A stretch of 64,000 bases of DNA from Bacteroidales bacterium (GTDB taxonomy: Bacteria > Bacteroidota > Bacteroidia > Bacteroidales > Muribaculaceae), in contig QAMW01000048.1 of NCBI GenBank assembly GCA_003150235.1, forward strand, positions 1-64,000. The letters are read 5' to 3'. The notes beneath the pieces were generated by a model, which worked only from the letters and a program-made list of their open reading frames with translations, had not been told where the DNA came from and searched no databases. The position numbers and the translations under genes were made by a program. Position 1 is the stretch's first letter. Every line of letters begins with the position of its first letter. This document shows positions 35,397-44,030 of this stretch, one piece after another.

Positions 35397-36692
35397 TCAG
35401 AATAATCTCGGCAAGAAATCGACGAGATATTTACGCCAATTCTCCCATGTGTGCCCTCCGTCTGTCTCGTTATAAACATAAGGATATTTACGTGAGTCAA
35501 GGCGTTCTCTTAGGTCATCATTCAACTTCTTTACAAAGTCATCCCGACCTACTGCTATATAGAATAACTTGGGCTGAGCTTTATAAAGATATTTGAGTTT
35601 AATGTCTACGTTGTCGTAAATTGAAAGATCCTCAGAAGTATATTTGGAAATCGTTTTGTCAACGCCACCACCTCCAAAGAATGGTATTTTGTTTTTAAGA
35701 TTTTGCCACTTTTCTCCTATTCTCTGCATACCACTAATTTTCCCGTCATCTAAGGCATTAGTCGTTTGAGCTGAGAATAATCCTATATAATCGAAATACT
35801 TAGGATTATTGAGAGCGGTAAACAATGTCTGAAGCCCACCCAGAGACAGTCCGGCGATAGCTCTATTTTCCTTGTTTGCTAATGTTCGATAGTGTATATC
35901 AACATAGTTAACTACTTCATTGACAAAGACCGACTCAATTTTTCCGAGCATTGAGCTGGTATTGTTAGCTGAAGGTTTTATGTCAGGGTTATTAGGATCA
36001 TGTCCAGGCGCAGCGGCTAAATCTACATTGCCATTGGGCATAACAACTATCATGGGTTTACATTTACCCTGAGCTATTAGATTATCAAGAATTTGGGCAG
36101 CTCTTCCCGCATCGCACCATGAATCCTCATCTCCACCGGAACCGTGAAGTAGATAGAGGACGGGGTATGATTTATGAGGATTCGTTTTATATGATGGCGG
36201 TAAGTAAACTGTCATTCTTCGTTTTGACATTCCCTCAATATTCGAGGGATACCAAACCTTTTCTATGGTTCCATGCTTTACTTTTTGGGTGACATAATTA
36301 TCGGCGATCCCTCCATCGATGATGAAATAGCTCAATGTATCAGCAATGTCTCGTATTCTGTCAGGATTTTTAGGATCGGGCTTAACCTTACCATCTATAT
36401 CGAAAGTGTAAGTGTATAACTCTGACGTCAAGGGTTGGGATGTATACGTCCAAGTCCCATTATTGGAAGTCATTTCGATACTCCCTTCTTTGCTAAAAGT
36501 ACCAGCCGGCGTTTTAATCGAACGACCTTTTGGCAAGAATGTACCACTTAAACTAACCTTTTTTGCATCAGGAGCATAGAGAGAAAAGGTTACACTTTTA
36601 TCTTGGTTTATCACAGGCATTATTTCACTGCTTGCCGCGAGAGCGTTTATGCCTACAATACAGCTAAAAAAGATATATAGGTAATATTTCAT
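35397..36692 (-). CDS. Secreted CE1-like esterase with E-set domain
   Basis: 431 residues. Signal peptide (cleaved after NALAA), N-terminal Ig-like/E-set domain of the esterase-CBM48 type (about 25-115, VTFSLYAPDAKKVSLSG), then an alpha/beta hydrolase of the esterase D/CE1 family. Visible: YPVLYLLHGSGGDEDSW, nucleophile Ser in AGLSLGG near 292, catalytic His in GGHTWENW near 418. Usually such enzymes release feruloyl or acetyl esters from polysaccharide. Here it is the last gene of the pigment operon, 18 bases after the MMPL gene, so it might act on an aryl or lipid ester of the product (inference). Confidence 0.8.
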   Translation of the reverse strand: MKYYLYIFFSCIVGINALAASSEIMPVINQDKSVTFSLYAPDAKKVSLSGTFLPKGRSIKTPAGTFSKEGSIEMTSNNGTWTYTSQPLTSELYTYTFDIDGKVKPDPKNPDRIRDIADTLSYFIIDGGIADNYVTQKVKHGTIEKVWYPSNIEGMSKRRMTVYLPPSYKTNPHKSYPVLYLLHGSGGDEDSWCDAGRAAQILDNLIAQGKCKPMIVVMPNGNVDLAAAPGHDPNNPDIKPSANNTSSMLGKIESVFVNEVVNYVDIHYRTLANKENRAIAGLSLGGLQTLFTALNNPKYFDYIGLFSAQTTNALDDGKISGMQRIGEKWQNLKNKIPFFGGGGVDKTISKYTSEDLSIYDNVDIKLKYLYKAQPKLFYIAVGRDDFVKKLNDDLRERLDSRKYPYVYNETDGGHTWENWRKYLVDFLPRLF

Positions 36693-36709
36693 AACTTTGA
36701 TGGTGAGCG

Positions 36710-39700
36710 TTATATTATGAAAATTGTATGAGGCCCAAGGATGGAGTCTTTAATTGAAGAATCACCTTCTCCTGTGTAATAAACATTTAAATCATCCTTT
36801 TGTATTGCCATTAGTTCATTATAAGAAATGATTTGAACATTTTTTACAAAATTATCGGCACATCCTTCCATAATTGAGCGACTATGTTCAGAAGCTGGAT
36901 ATGAAAATATATCCGCTTCCGGGTACATAAGAGCAAGCAGCAGAGATAATTCTCCGTTTGTACCATTCTCAACAACAAGAAAATTCTTGCCATTGTACAG
37001 ACCTTCAAGCTTAGTCTTGTTTGCTGAAAAGATTTTGATAGCCTTTCTTGCTATCTGTTCTATTTCAAGTCCTTTATAACGGTATCTATCGTAAACGATT
37101 GGCGATAATTGTTTGACCGTCGATAAAGTACGCCTGATTTCAGTAAAATGGTTCTGATATAACTCATGAATTGCTTGAGATCTCAGCTGCTCCGTATCTC
37201 CAAACGCCATGAGCTGAGCAGGTGTTATACGTTTCCCTACCTCAATTTGTATTTCTCCTCCGTTCGAAATTGCGACACCTTTAGGCATGGCTTGGGCTAT
37301 TCCATAGAGATAAACGGGTAAGATGTCTAAGTTGAAATCCTGAGCAAATTGTACAGCACCTTTGTGGAACCGTTTTATTACAGGGCTTGCCTTTCTTGGT
37401 CTTTCGCCTTCAGGGAATAAAGCCACGCTGTAGCCTTGTTCAATATAAGGGCGAATTTTTTCAGACATTTTTTCATATCCTTGACCGACTGTAACAAAGC
37501 CAAGCCAACGAAACATGCGCCCGGTTATAATGTTTTCGCCAACATGGTCGTTGGCAAGCATAACCATTTTGGGAGAAAGGGTCATCAGGTAGAAAGAATC
37601 GAGCAGCGACTGATGATTACTTATAATAACAGCTGGTTTTGAGAAGTCTTCATTCTGCTTGTTCACATATCTGAATTTTTGTCCGGGCATACGTTTAACA
37701 TCCCAACGGAACACTGAACAGCAAAAGCGATGTAACAATTGTTCTTTTTTAGGAGTACGTTTTGTCAAAACAAACATAAAGAAGCCGAGGATATATGCAA
37801 CCATGAGTTGTGACAGGAATACGAAGGCACAGAACCCCGTACATAATATTTTCTTTAGTGTAATCGGGCGTTCGCGAAGTTTCCCTCTTTTCTTAACCAA
37901 CCAGTTGAATATGAGTGGCGGTATCAGATATGCCATGACCACTACCGAAAGCATTCCCACTATTGTTACTTCACCTAACGATCTCATAGCCGGATGCTTT
38001 GCAAATATCAAAGTGCCTATACCAATGAACATAATAAGTGCAGACACTGTAATACTGTTCTTGAACGACGCTAATACCTTTTTGCGGTAAGCTAATTCGT
38101 AAGACAACCCCTCGGTCATAAAAATGGTGTAGTCATCTCCTTGTCCGAATATGAACGTTGCCAGGATGATATTTACGAGGTTGAATTTTATACCAAGCAT
38201 ACCCATTATACCTAAAATCCATATCCAGCTGACAGCCATAGGCATGAATGAGACTATTGCCAGCTCTATGCTTCCCAATGAAAGCCAAAGGAATAAGAAT
38301 ACGATACATCCACAAACGATGCCTATGTAATTGAAGTCATCTGACAAAGTATTTGCGATAGAGCTGTTCATGCTTTTCACGTCAAAGGCTAACCCGTCAA
38401 AACCATCTTGAGCTTTAATGTGTTCCTTAATCTTATCAACTCTGTCTGTGCTAACTTCTATGCTTTGCACAACGTGCTTTATACTGTCGGCGCCAATACT
38501 GAGATTATTCATAAATGCCAACGAGGTAAGCGATTCAAAATGGTCAATGCCTACTGGCGAATAATCAGCAGTAACAATGTCTGCAAAGTTTGAAAAAGCA
38601 TCCTCTCTGAATCCAGCAGTTTCGCCTGCACGACTTATTTCTGAAAGCAAGTTAGGGTATTTATGAACAAACGCATTCCATTTCACAAGCCTTGACTGTT
38701 GAACCTTCTCTGATGTCAAAAAATCAGAGACTTCATTGTGCTTTGTAGCGAGTCCAACGCAGACCAGCGAATCTATCGTTTTTGAAATATGGTCGTTTTG
38801 CGACAAAGCCTTATCCCATGAGTCACCGCTACTAACCACATAAATACTCTCAGTCTTGTTAGAACCTGTGCTCAATCTTTGAAAGTATTCCATGTCAGTT
38901 TTCTGCTCAGGAGTAAGGTAGTTAATATTTCGCATATCTGAGTCAAACTCGGTTTTAAAGCTGAAAAATCCGAAGATGACAGTTAAGATCAATATCACAC
39001 GAACCGCCCATTTGTTATTCTCAAGTTTAATAGATGAAATTCGCGTTATCAATGCCGGTGCTTCAACTTTTGCACTTCCCGGTTTCCTCGTTTTTACCAA
39101 ATGGGGTAAGAATATGAGCACGAATAAGATTGTACCAACTAAAAGAAGTGATGCGTAAAGCCCCAAATCGTGGAGAGCCGAAGCATTAAGCGGCACAAGG
39201 CAGAGGAATGCACCGACCGTAGTAATATTGCCTACAACGAGAGGACTTATTATCTCTTTCATTGCAGCCCGCCGATTCTCGCTCTCTCGCAAATGGTCTA
39301 TCAAATGGAGGGGATAATTGATAGCTATTCCTAAAATGACTGACGATATACCAATTACAATTAGAGATACTGAACTGTAGAACAATCCGATAATGCCTAT
39401 GGCGAACAGCCAGCCCCATGCAACAGAAACGATAATTAGACAAATATTCCTGGCGCTACGGAACATATAAATTAGCAAAGCAATTATCAATATCCCGGCG
39501 ATGGCGACAGCCAGCACACTGTCCGATTTTATGCGATCAGCATTTGAAACAGCTATGACCGGGGCGCCGATAACATGTACATCAAGGCGCGGATTTTCTG
39601 CCATAGTTATATTGGCTGCGTTGTTCAACAGGCCAACCAGTTTGCTATTGTTTTCCGACTCATTAGCACCAAATGACGACTGTAAGATAGCTATGGCTTT

Positions 39701-40333
39701 TTGACCGTCAGGAGACAGGATATATCCGTCATATGTGTCGTGATTTATAGTGGCGCCTGTATTTGACAAACGATTGATGGCTGGAGAGAACAAGTCTAAT
39801 GGGTCACGGGCTATATTCTGGACTATGACACCTGAAGTGGGAAACAGCAACAGCTGTTTATCTTCGTCTATTTTACGTTGAATGTATTCTGGCGACGCAA
39901 GCAGGCTGTCGATTCTCGCATAATCCTTTTCGGTAAGAAAATAGGGTATATTTTCATATACTTCATCGCCTATTTCCATAACTTGGTCCAGATCGATCTG
40001 TTTTACTATGTTTGAAATATACCCAAGTGAATCTGATTCAGCGATAATCGTGGTGAATTTTTCAACGCCATCAACAAGTTCCTGTGGGTCAACATCGGTG
40101 GTGTCTTTAGTGCTGATTATTGCAAAAATCTTACCGGCACCCGAAATGTCTTGATACACATTCAGAGCCGTTTGATTTTCTTTATCAAGAGGCAGAAAGG
40201 CTGAGATATCCTCTTTGTAATGCAGTGACAGCATAGAAAGCACCAGTGCTACGGTAAGTAGCACACAACTAGCCCAGCCAACAATTTTATGATGACAGAA
40301 CCAATCGTAAATACCGATGAAAAACCTATTCAT
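36710..40333 (-). CDS. MMPL/RND exporter fused to an acyltransferase
   Basis: 1207 residues. The first about 790 form an MMPL-type exporter: one N-terminal helix, a periplasmic domain, five helices, a second periplasmic domain and another helix bundle, with the usual GxxxDYTIF pattern (GQGDDYTIFM). Residues about 870-1080 are a PlsC-type acyltransferase with NHQSLLD (HX4D) near 904 and FPEGERPRK near 974. Residues about 1110-1207 form a Rossmann-like domain (NFLVVENGTNGELSLLLALMYPEADIFSY, split by a turn) also found at the end of the GT2-acyltransferase gene. Probably attaches the polyene to lipid and moves it across the inner membrane. Confidence 0.88.
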   Translation of the reverse strand: MNRFFIGIYDWFCHHKIVGWASCVLLTVALVLSMLSLHYKEDISAFLPLDKENQTALNVYQDISGAGKIFAIISTKDTTDVDPQELVDGVEKFTTIIAESDSLGYISNIVKQIDLDQVMEIGDEVYENIPYFLTEKDYARIDSLLASPEYIQRKIDEDKQLLLFPTSGVIVQNIARDPLDLFSPAINRLSNTGATINHDTYDGYILSPDGQKAIAILQSSFGANESENNSKLVGLLNNAANITMAENPRLDVHVIGAPVIAVSNADRIKSDSVLAVAIAGILIIALLIYMFRSARNICLIIVSVAWGWLFAIGIIGLFYSSVSLIVIGISSVILGIAINYPLHLIDHLRESENRRAAMKEIISPLVVGNITTVGAFLCLVPLNASALHDLGLYASLLLVGTILFVLIFLPHLVKTRKPGSAKVEAPALITRISSIKLENNKWAVRVILILTVIFGFFSFKTEFDSDMRNINYLTPEQKTDMEYFQRLSTGSNKTESIYVVSSGDSWDKALSQNDHISKTIDSLVCVGLATKHNEVSDFLTSEKVQQSRLVKWNAFVHKYPNLLSEISRAGETAGFREDAFSNFADIVTADYSPVGIDHFESLTSLAFMNNLSIGADSIKHVVQSIEVSTDRVDKIKEHIKAQDGFDGLAFDVKSMNSSIANTLSDDFNYIGIVCGCIVFLFLWLSLGSIELAIVSFMPMAVSWIWILGIMGMLGIKFNLVNIILATFIFGQGDDYTIFMTEGLSYELAYRKKVLASFKNSITVSALIMFIGIGTLIFAKHPAMRSLGEVTIVGMLSVVVMAYLIPPLIFNWLVKKRGKLRERPITLKKILCTGFCAFVFLSQLMVAYILGFFMFVLTKRTPKKEQLLHRFCCSVFRWDVKRMPGQKFRYVNKQNEDFSKPAVIISNHQSLLDSFYLMTLSPKMVMLANDHVGENIITGRMFRWLGFVTVGQGYEKMSEKIRPYIEQGYSVALFPEGERPRKASPVIKRFHKGAVQFAQDFNLDILPVYLYGIAQAMPKGVAISNGGEIQIEVGKRITPAQLMAFGDTEQLRSQAIHELYQNHFTEIRRTLSTVKQLSPIVYDRYRYKGLEIEQIARKAIKIFSANKTKLEGLYNGKNFLVVENGTNGELSLLLALMYPEADIFSYPASEHSRSIMEGCADNFVKNVQIISYNELMAIQKDDLNVYYTGEGDSSIKDSILGPHTIFII

Positions 40334-40343
40334 TTCCCTCCAA

Positions 40344-41654
40344 TTAATTTTGTTGACGTTGGTCTATAAACTTCACAGGTTTACGTTTGTCTCCAGGATT
40401 GTTGATTTTAGCAATGTCTTCAGATGATAGGATTTCTACAATCGGAGCTACTCGTAAGCGAGAACGGAACCGATCTTTTAAATCTTTGATGACATCGAAG
40501 GGTTGAGGGGCTGCAACACCAACCTTGACAACAACCTCATCTGTTCCTGCGTAACTGTTGCGCACAACAACTACATAGTTTATCACATAAGGAGTATTGT
40601 CAAGAACATCGTTTATTGCAGGTGGATAGATAGTCGTGCCTTTCAGCTTTATCATGTTGTTCTTGCGACCCAACAACGGGGTGAGACGGAAAGAGTTGCG
40701 ACCGCAGGCGCACGGGGTAGTAATCTTGCTACTTATATCTCCGGTGCGGAAACGAAGTAGCGGCATCCCTTCGACCCCCAGAGTGGTGATAACCACCTCG
40801 CCATGCTCGCCATCGGCAACAGGTTTGTTGTCATCGCCAATAATCTCGACGATTATGAGCTCAGGATGATGATGGCCGCCACAACCGCATGTGCACTCTG
40901 AGAATGTGGCTCCCATCTCAGTAGAAGAATATGTGGCAAACAAATCCACGTCCCATTTCTCCTTAATTCGTTTACCGAGTAGGTTGAGGCTGAAATCTTG
41001 TTCACGTAAGCCTTCTCCTATACCAATTATACGTTTGATGCTTGAACTGCGATAGTCTATATTGTTTTGCTCTGCATACTCCACCAATCGAAGGATGAAG
41101 GAAGGAACGCACATGATTGTATCGGGATGCAATCGGTTGATGGTGTCCCACTGAAGCTGTGGCATACCATTACCGACTCGAATGATGCTGGCACCGAGTT
41201 TTCGGATGCCAAGGAAGTATGCAAGTCCGGCCATGAACCGTTTGTCCATAGTGGTCATAAGCTGAACAATATTCCCCGGCTTCAGTCCGGCACAGCTGAA
41301 TGATTTCATTTCGTTGTAAGCCAGACGCTCAAGATCCGAATCGGTACAGCCGAATGTTACCGGTTCGCCAAGCGTCCCTGAAGTCGTAATATAATCGATT
41401 ATCTTTTCAGCAGGGACGCAGATAAAATCTCGATTATAAAGTTGGAGATCCTTCTTCTCTGTAAATGGAATTTTGACAAGGTCATCTACAGTTTTTATAG
41501 ACTCAAGATCAATACCATTCTCCCGAAACATGCGCTGATAGAATGGCGAATGTCCGTTTAGATAGTTCAATGCTTCCCGAAGTTTGCCGTTTTGGTAATC
41601 ACGGATTTCTTCTGGCGTGCAAAATTCTATGTCTTCGTGCGAATATTTAGTCAT
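40344..41654 (-). CDS. PaaK-like aryl-CoA/ACP ligase
   Basis: Adenylate-forming enzyme, 436 residues, of the phenylacetate-CoA ligase family; here it most likely activates the aryl acid starter (4-coumarate type) for loading on an ACP. Visible: phosphate loop TTSGTLGEPV near 90-99, YSSTEMG near 246, RFRTGDIS near 303, and C-terminal GRKNNMIKLKGTTIYP. A CTCGCGGHHH cluster near 257-266 and CACG near 315 resemble the zinc site of PaaK enzymes. Overlaps the upstream hydrolase gene by four bases. Confidence 0.88.
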   Translation of the reverse strand: MTKYSHEDIEFCTPEEIRDYQNGKLREALNYLNGHSPFYQRMFRENGIDLESIKTVDDLVKIPFTEKKDLQLYNRDFICVPAEKIIDYITTSGTLGEPVTFGCTDSDLERLAYNEMKSFSCAGLKPGNIVQLMTTMDKRFMAGLAYFLGIRKLGASIIRVGNGMPQLQWDTINRLHPDTIMCVPSFILRLVEYAEQNNIDYRSSSIKRIIGIGEGLREQDFSLNLLGKRIKEKWDVDLFATYSSTEMGATFSECTCGCGGHHHPELIIVEIIGDDNKPVADGEHGEVVITTLGVEGMPLLRFRTGDISSKITTPCACGRNSFRLTPLLGRKNNMIKLKGTTIYPPAINDVLDNTPYVINYVVVVRNSYAGTDEVVVKVGVAAPQPFDVIKDLKDRFRSRLRVAPIVEILSSEDIAKINNPGDKRKPVKFIDQRQQN

Positions 41655-42532
41655 TTTAATATGTTCTTTAACCAGTTGATAAATTCATCCTTCCAGTCTA
41701 TTGCCTCTGAAGTGGTTTTGGATGGGTTTGCGCCAAAACCGTGTCCGCCGGTCTTGTATTGAATATATTTGTGCTCAACTCCTTTAGCGGTCATCGCCGA
41801 ATCAAACAGTTCGGAATTTTGATATTTCACAATCGGATCATCGACGCAATTCATTAGAAACACCGGTGGCATATCTGTGCGTACTCGGCATTCTATTGAA
41901 AGCGAATCCTTCATTGCTGAACTTATATCTGACCCTTCGCCAAGCAGACCTCGCCTTGAACGTTTATGAGTGCAAGGAGCTGTAAGGCTTACAACTGGAT
42001 AGATACTTGCGATGAAATTCGGTTTTAATGAAACTTGTGTTTCAAGAAGATTACTGTCGAAATATATTCCAGACAAAGCCGCCAAATGTCCACCTGCAGA
42101 AAAACCCATAACACCGACAGCATCAGGATTTATTTTCCAAGTTTCTGCATTTTGCCGGACAAGATCTATGCTTCGCTGCACATCCAAAAGCATATCGGGA
42201 TATCGGTTGCCGCGAGACAGCAAGCGGTAATGCGTAATGAATGCAGGTACACCACCGACTCGGTATTCAAGGACAAAAGCAGAAATACCCTGAGACTGCA
42301 ACCACTGGGCTACGCCGTGCCCCTCGGTTTTACGGTCAAGCCAAAAATAGCTTCCTCCCGGACATACTATGATGGCAGGATTACTATTGCCCTCAGCGAT
42401 ATACGGTGTCAACTTTACATTGGCCTTATTATTGGTGCTTTCCCAGATGTTAATTGCTGTTTGAGCATTTATCCGGACAACGGAAAACAAAGAGATGACG
42501 ATTAATATCAGTATGTTAGCAATCCGTTTCAT
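41651..42532 (-). CDS. Secreted alpha/beta hydrolase (acetylesterase-like)
   Basis: 293 residues with a signal peptide (cleaved after VRINA). Hydrolase fold with ICPGGSY (oxyanion region; VCPGGSYFWL), nucleophile Ser in GFSAGGH near 147, Asp in CVDDPIV near 234 and His in TGGHGFG near 265. Similar to the BD-FAE/axe-type esterases common in Bacteroidetes. An extracytoplasmic esterase is not needed for polyene assembly, so it may trim or transfer ester-linked pigment. Overlaps both neighbours. Confidence 0.82.
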   Translation of the reverse strand: MKRIANILILIVISLFSVVRINAQTAINIWESTNNKANVKLTPYIAEGNSNPAIIVCPGGSYFWLDRKTEGHGVAQWLQSQGISAFVLEYRVGGVPAFITHYRLLSRGNRYPDMLLDVQRSIDLVRQNAETWKINPDAVGVMGFSAGGHLAALSGIYFDSNLLETQVSLKPNFIASIYPVVSLTAPCTHKRSRRGLLGEGSDISSAMKDSLSIECRVRTDMPPVFLMNCVDDPIVKYQNSELFDSAMTAKGVEHKYIQYKTGGHGFGANPSKTTSEAIDWKDEFINWLKNILK

Positions 42533-44030
42533 CGTAGTCGTTTATTTCGTTTATAATATTGCGACCCAATACAGCTTCGGCCGTGCTGAGAGCGGTTAGC
42601 GGCACTCCGCAGTTGCCATGCAAAATTAAGTTCTGGCCTGTTAAATATAGATTCTTAACCTTTGTATATACAGGCAGAATCGCCTCGAACATATTATCAC
42701 AATCTTTACGGTACCCAAAGATAGAGCCGCGTCGAGTGCCGTAGAAGTCTCTGATTGTCAACGGTGATGCTGAGTATATATTAGCAACAGCCTCTTTGAT
42801 TCCCGGATGTACAAGACTAAGTTTCGCAAGGATGGCCTCAACTCGTTGTTTTTTCCAAACTTCGTAATCCTCGCCTCTGTGGCCGGTTATTGTGTTCTCC
42901 CATCTTTCAACCTCCTTAAAATCCATAAGACAATGTACCAATAACCGCGAGGCATACTGAGTCTGATCCGCATCCGGCGGAGTCATGTACATAAAAGCAC
43001 GCGGCCAGGTCTCAATAGGTTCGTTTTCTTGTTGCCATATCTGCCCATAATCTTCATTATAGTAACAAGTATGGTCAATGTACGGGAAAGCTTTGTCTTT
43101 TAGGTCGATATACACCGAAAAAGCCGAAGCGGTGTCGGGTAGTGAATTAAGGCGGTTTACAAATCCCGGACGAAATGTTCCGGGGGTGATAATTCCAGTC
43201 AAGACTGTTGGATGCAACGAGGAAACGAAAAAATCCGCAGTGTATTTATTGCCTTCTGCTGTCAAAATATGAGTAACACAGCGGTCTTTAACATTTACTT
43301 GTATAACATTACAGCCCAGAATTACTTGTCCTCCATTTGACTCTATGACATCTTGTAATGCTTGCGCGAGTTGCTGGCTTCCGCCCTCGAAACGTGAGGC
43401 TCCGTTAATATACAGTACGCTAAGCAGCGCATGCACATAGGCAGGAGTAAGACCTTCAATACCACTATAAAATGGATTGAGGTAGGCCAAAACATCCCGT
43501 AATTTGAGGTCATCAATATAAGAAGCTATAAGTTTGTCAGCTGGCATCCGAAAATTTTCCGAATGGACCTGCAAGAAAGAAGTCTCTTCCCTGAGTGAAA
43601 ACCGAGAAACCTCATCGGTGATTCGGTATAGCTCGTCTGTGTATCTTTTCAGATTGGCTTTTTCTTTTGGGAAATATGCGGCAAGACTTTCGACGAATCC
43701 TTTTCGGCCGGATGCTATATTAAAGACTTCGCCGGTCTTATGATAGTATAATTCATCCATGCAATCATCCGGAATGTGCTGGATTTTAAGTTTGTCTAAT
43801 ATGCCCAAATAACTGCATATTTTGCGCAGGTTCCCTCCTGGATGAAAGCCTCCAAGGACATGCATCCCGGTCTCGAAAATTTTTCCATTGCGCTGGAAGC
43901 ACTGCAGACCGCCTCCTATTATCTTGTTCTTTTCAAGAACGGTAACTTTTACACTGTTTTTAGCAAGGAACGCTCCGGTGAATAATCCACCCATTCCTCC
44001 TCCGATTATCAAACAAGTTTTATTCATCAT
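42516..44030 (-). CDS. FAD-dependent desaturase/oxidoreductase (CrtI-like)
   Basis: 504 residues. N-terminal dinucleotide-binding motif LIIGGGMGGLFTGAFLAKN near 6-25, then VLEKN and GGGLQCF, C-terminal LYLTGQNLILHGNCGVPLTAL, as in phytoene desaturase and carotenoid isomerase-type flavoproteins. In flexirubin and aryl polyene clusters similar enzymes are proposed to modify the polyene or the aryl head (desaturation or isomerisation); the reaction is not established. Start at the first of two adjacent ATGs; overlaps the upstream gene by 11 bases. Confidence 0.82.
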   Translation of the reverse strand: MMNKTCLIIGGGMGGLFTGAFLAKNSVKVTVLEKNKIIGGGLQCFQRNGKIFETGMHVLGGFHPGGNLRKICSYLGILDKLKIQHIPDDCMDELYYHKTGEVFNIASGRKGFVESLAAYFPKEKANLKRYTDELYRITDEVSRFSLREETSFLQVHSENFRMPADKLIASYIDDLKLRDVLAYLNPFYSGIEGLTPAYVHALLSVLYINGASRFEGGSQQLAQALQDVIESNGGQVILGCNVIQVNVKDRCVTHILTAEGNKYTADFFVSSLHPTVLTGIITPGTFRPGFVNRLNSLPDTASAFSVYIDLKDKAFPYIDHTCYYNEDYGQIWQQENEPIETWPRAFMYMTPPDADQTQYASRLLVHCLMDFKEVERWENTITGHRGEDYEVWKKQRVEAILAKLSLVHPGIKEAVANIYSASPLTIRDFYGTRRGSIFGYRKDCDNMFEAILPVYTKVKNLYLTGQNLILHGNCGVPLTALSTAEAVLGRNIINEINDYDETDC

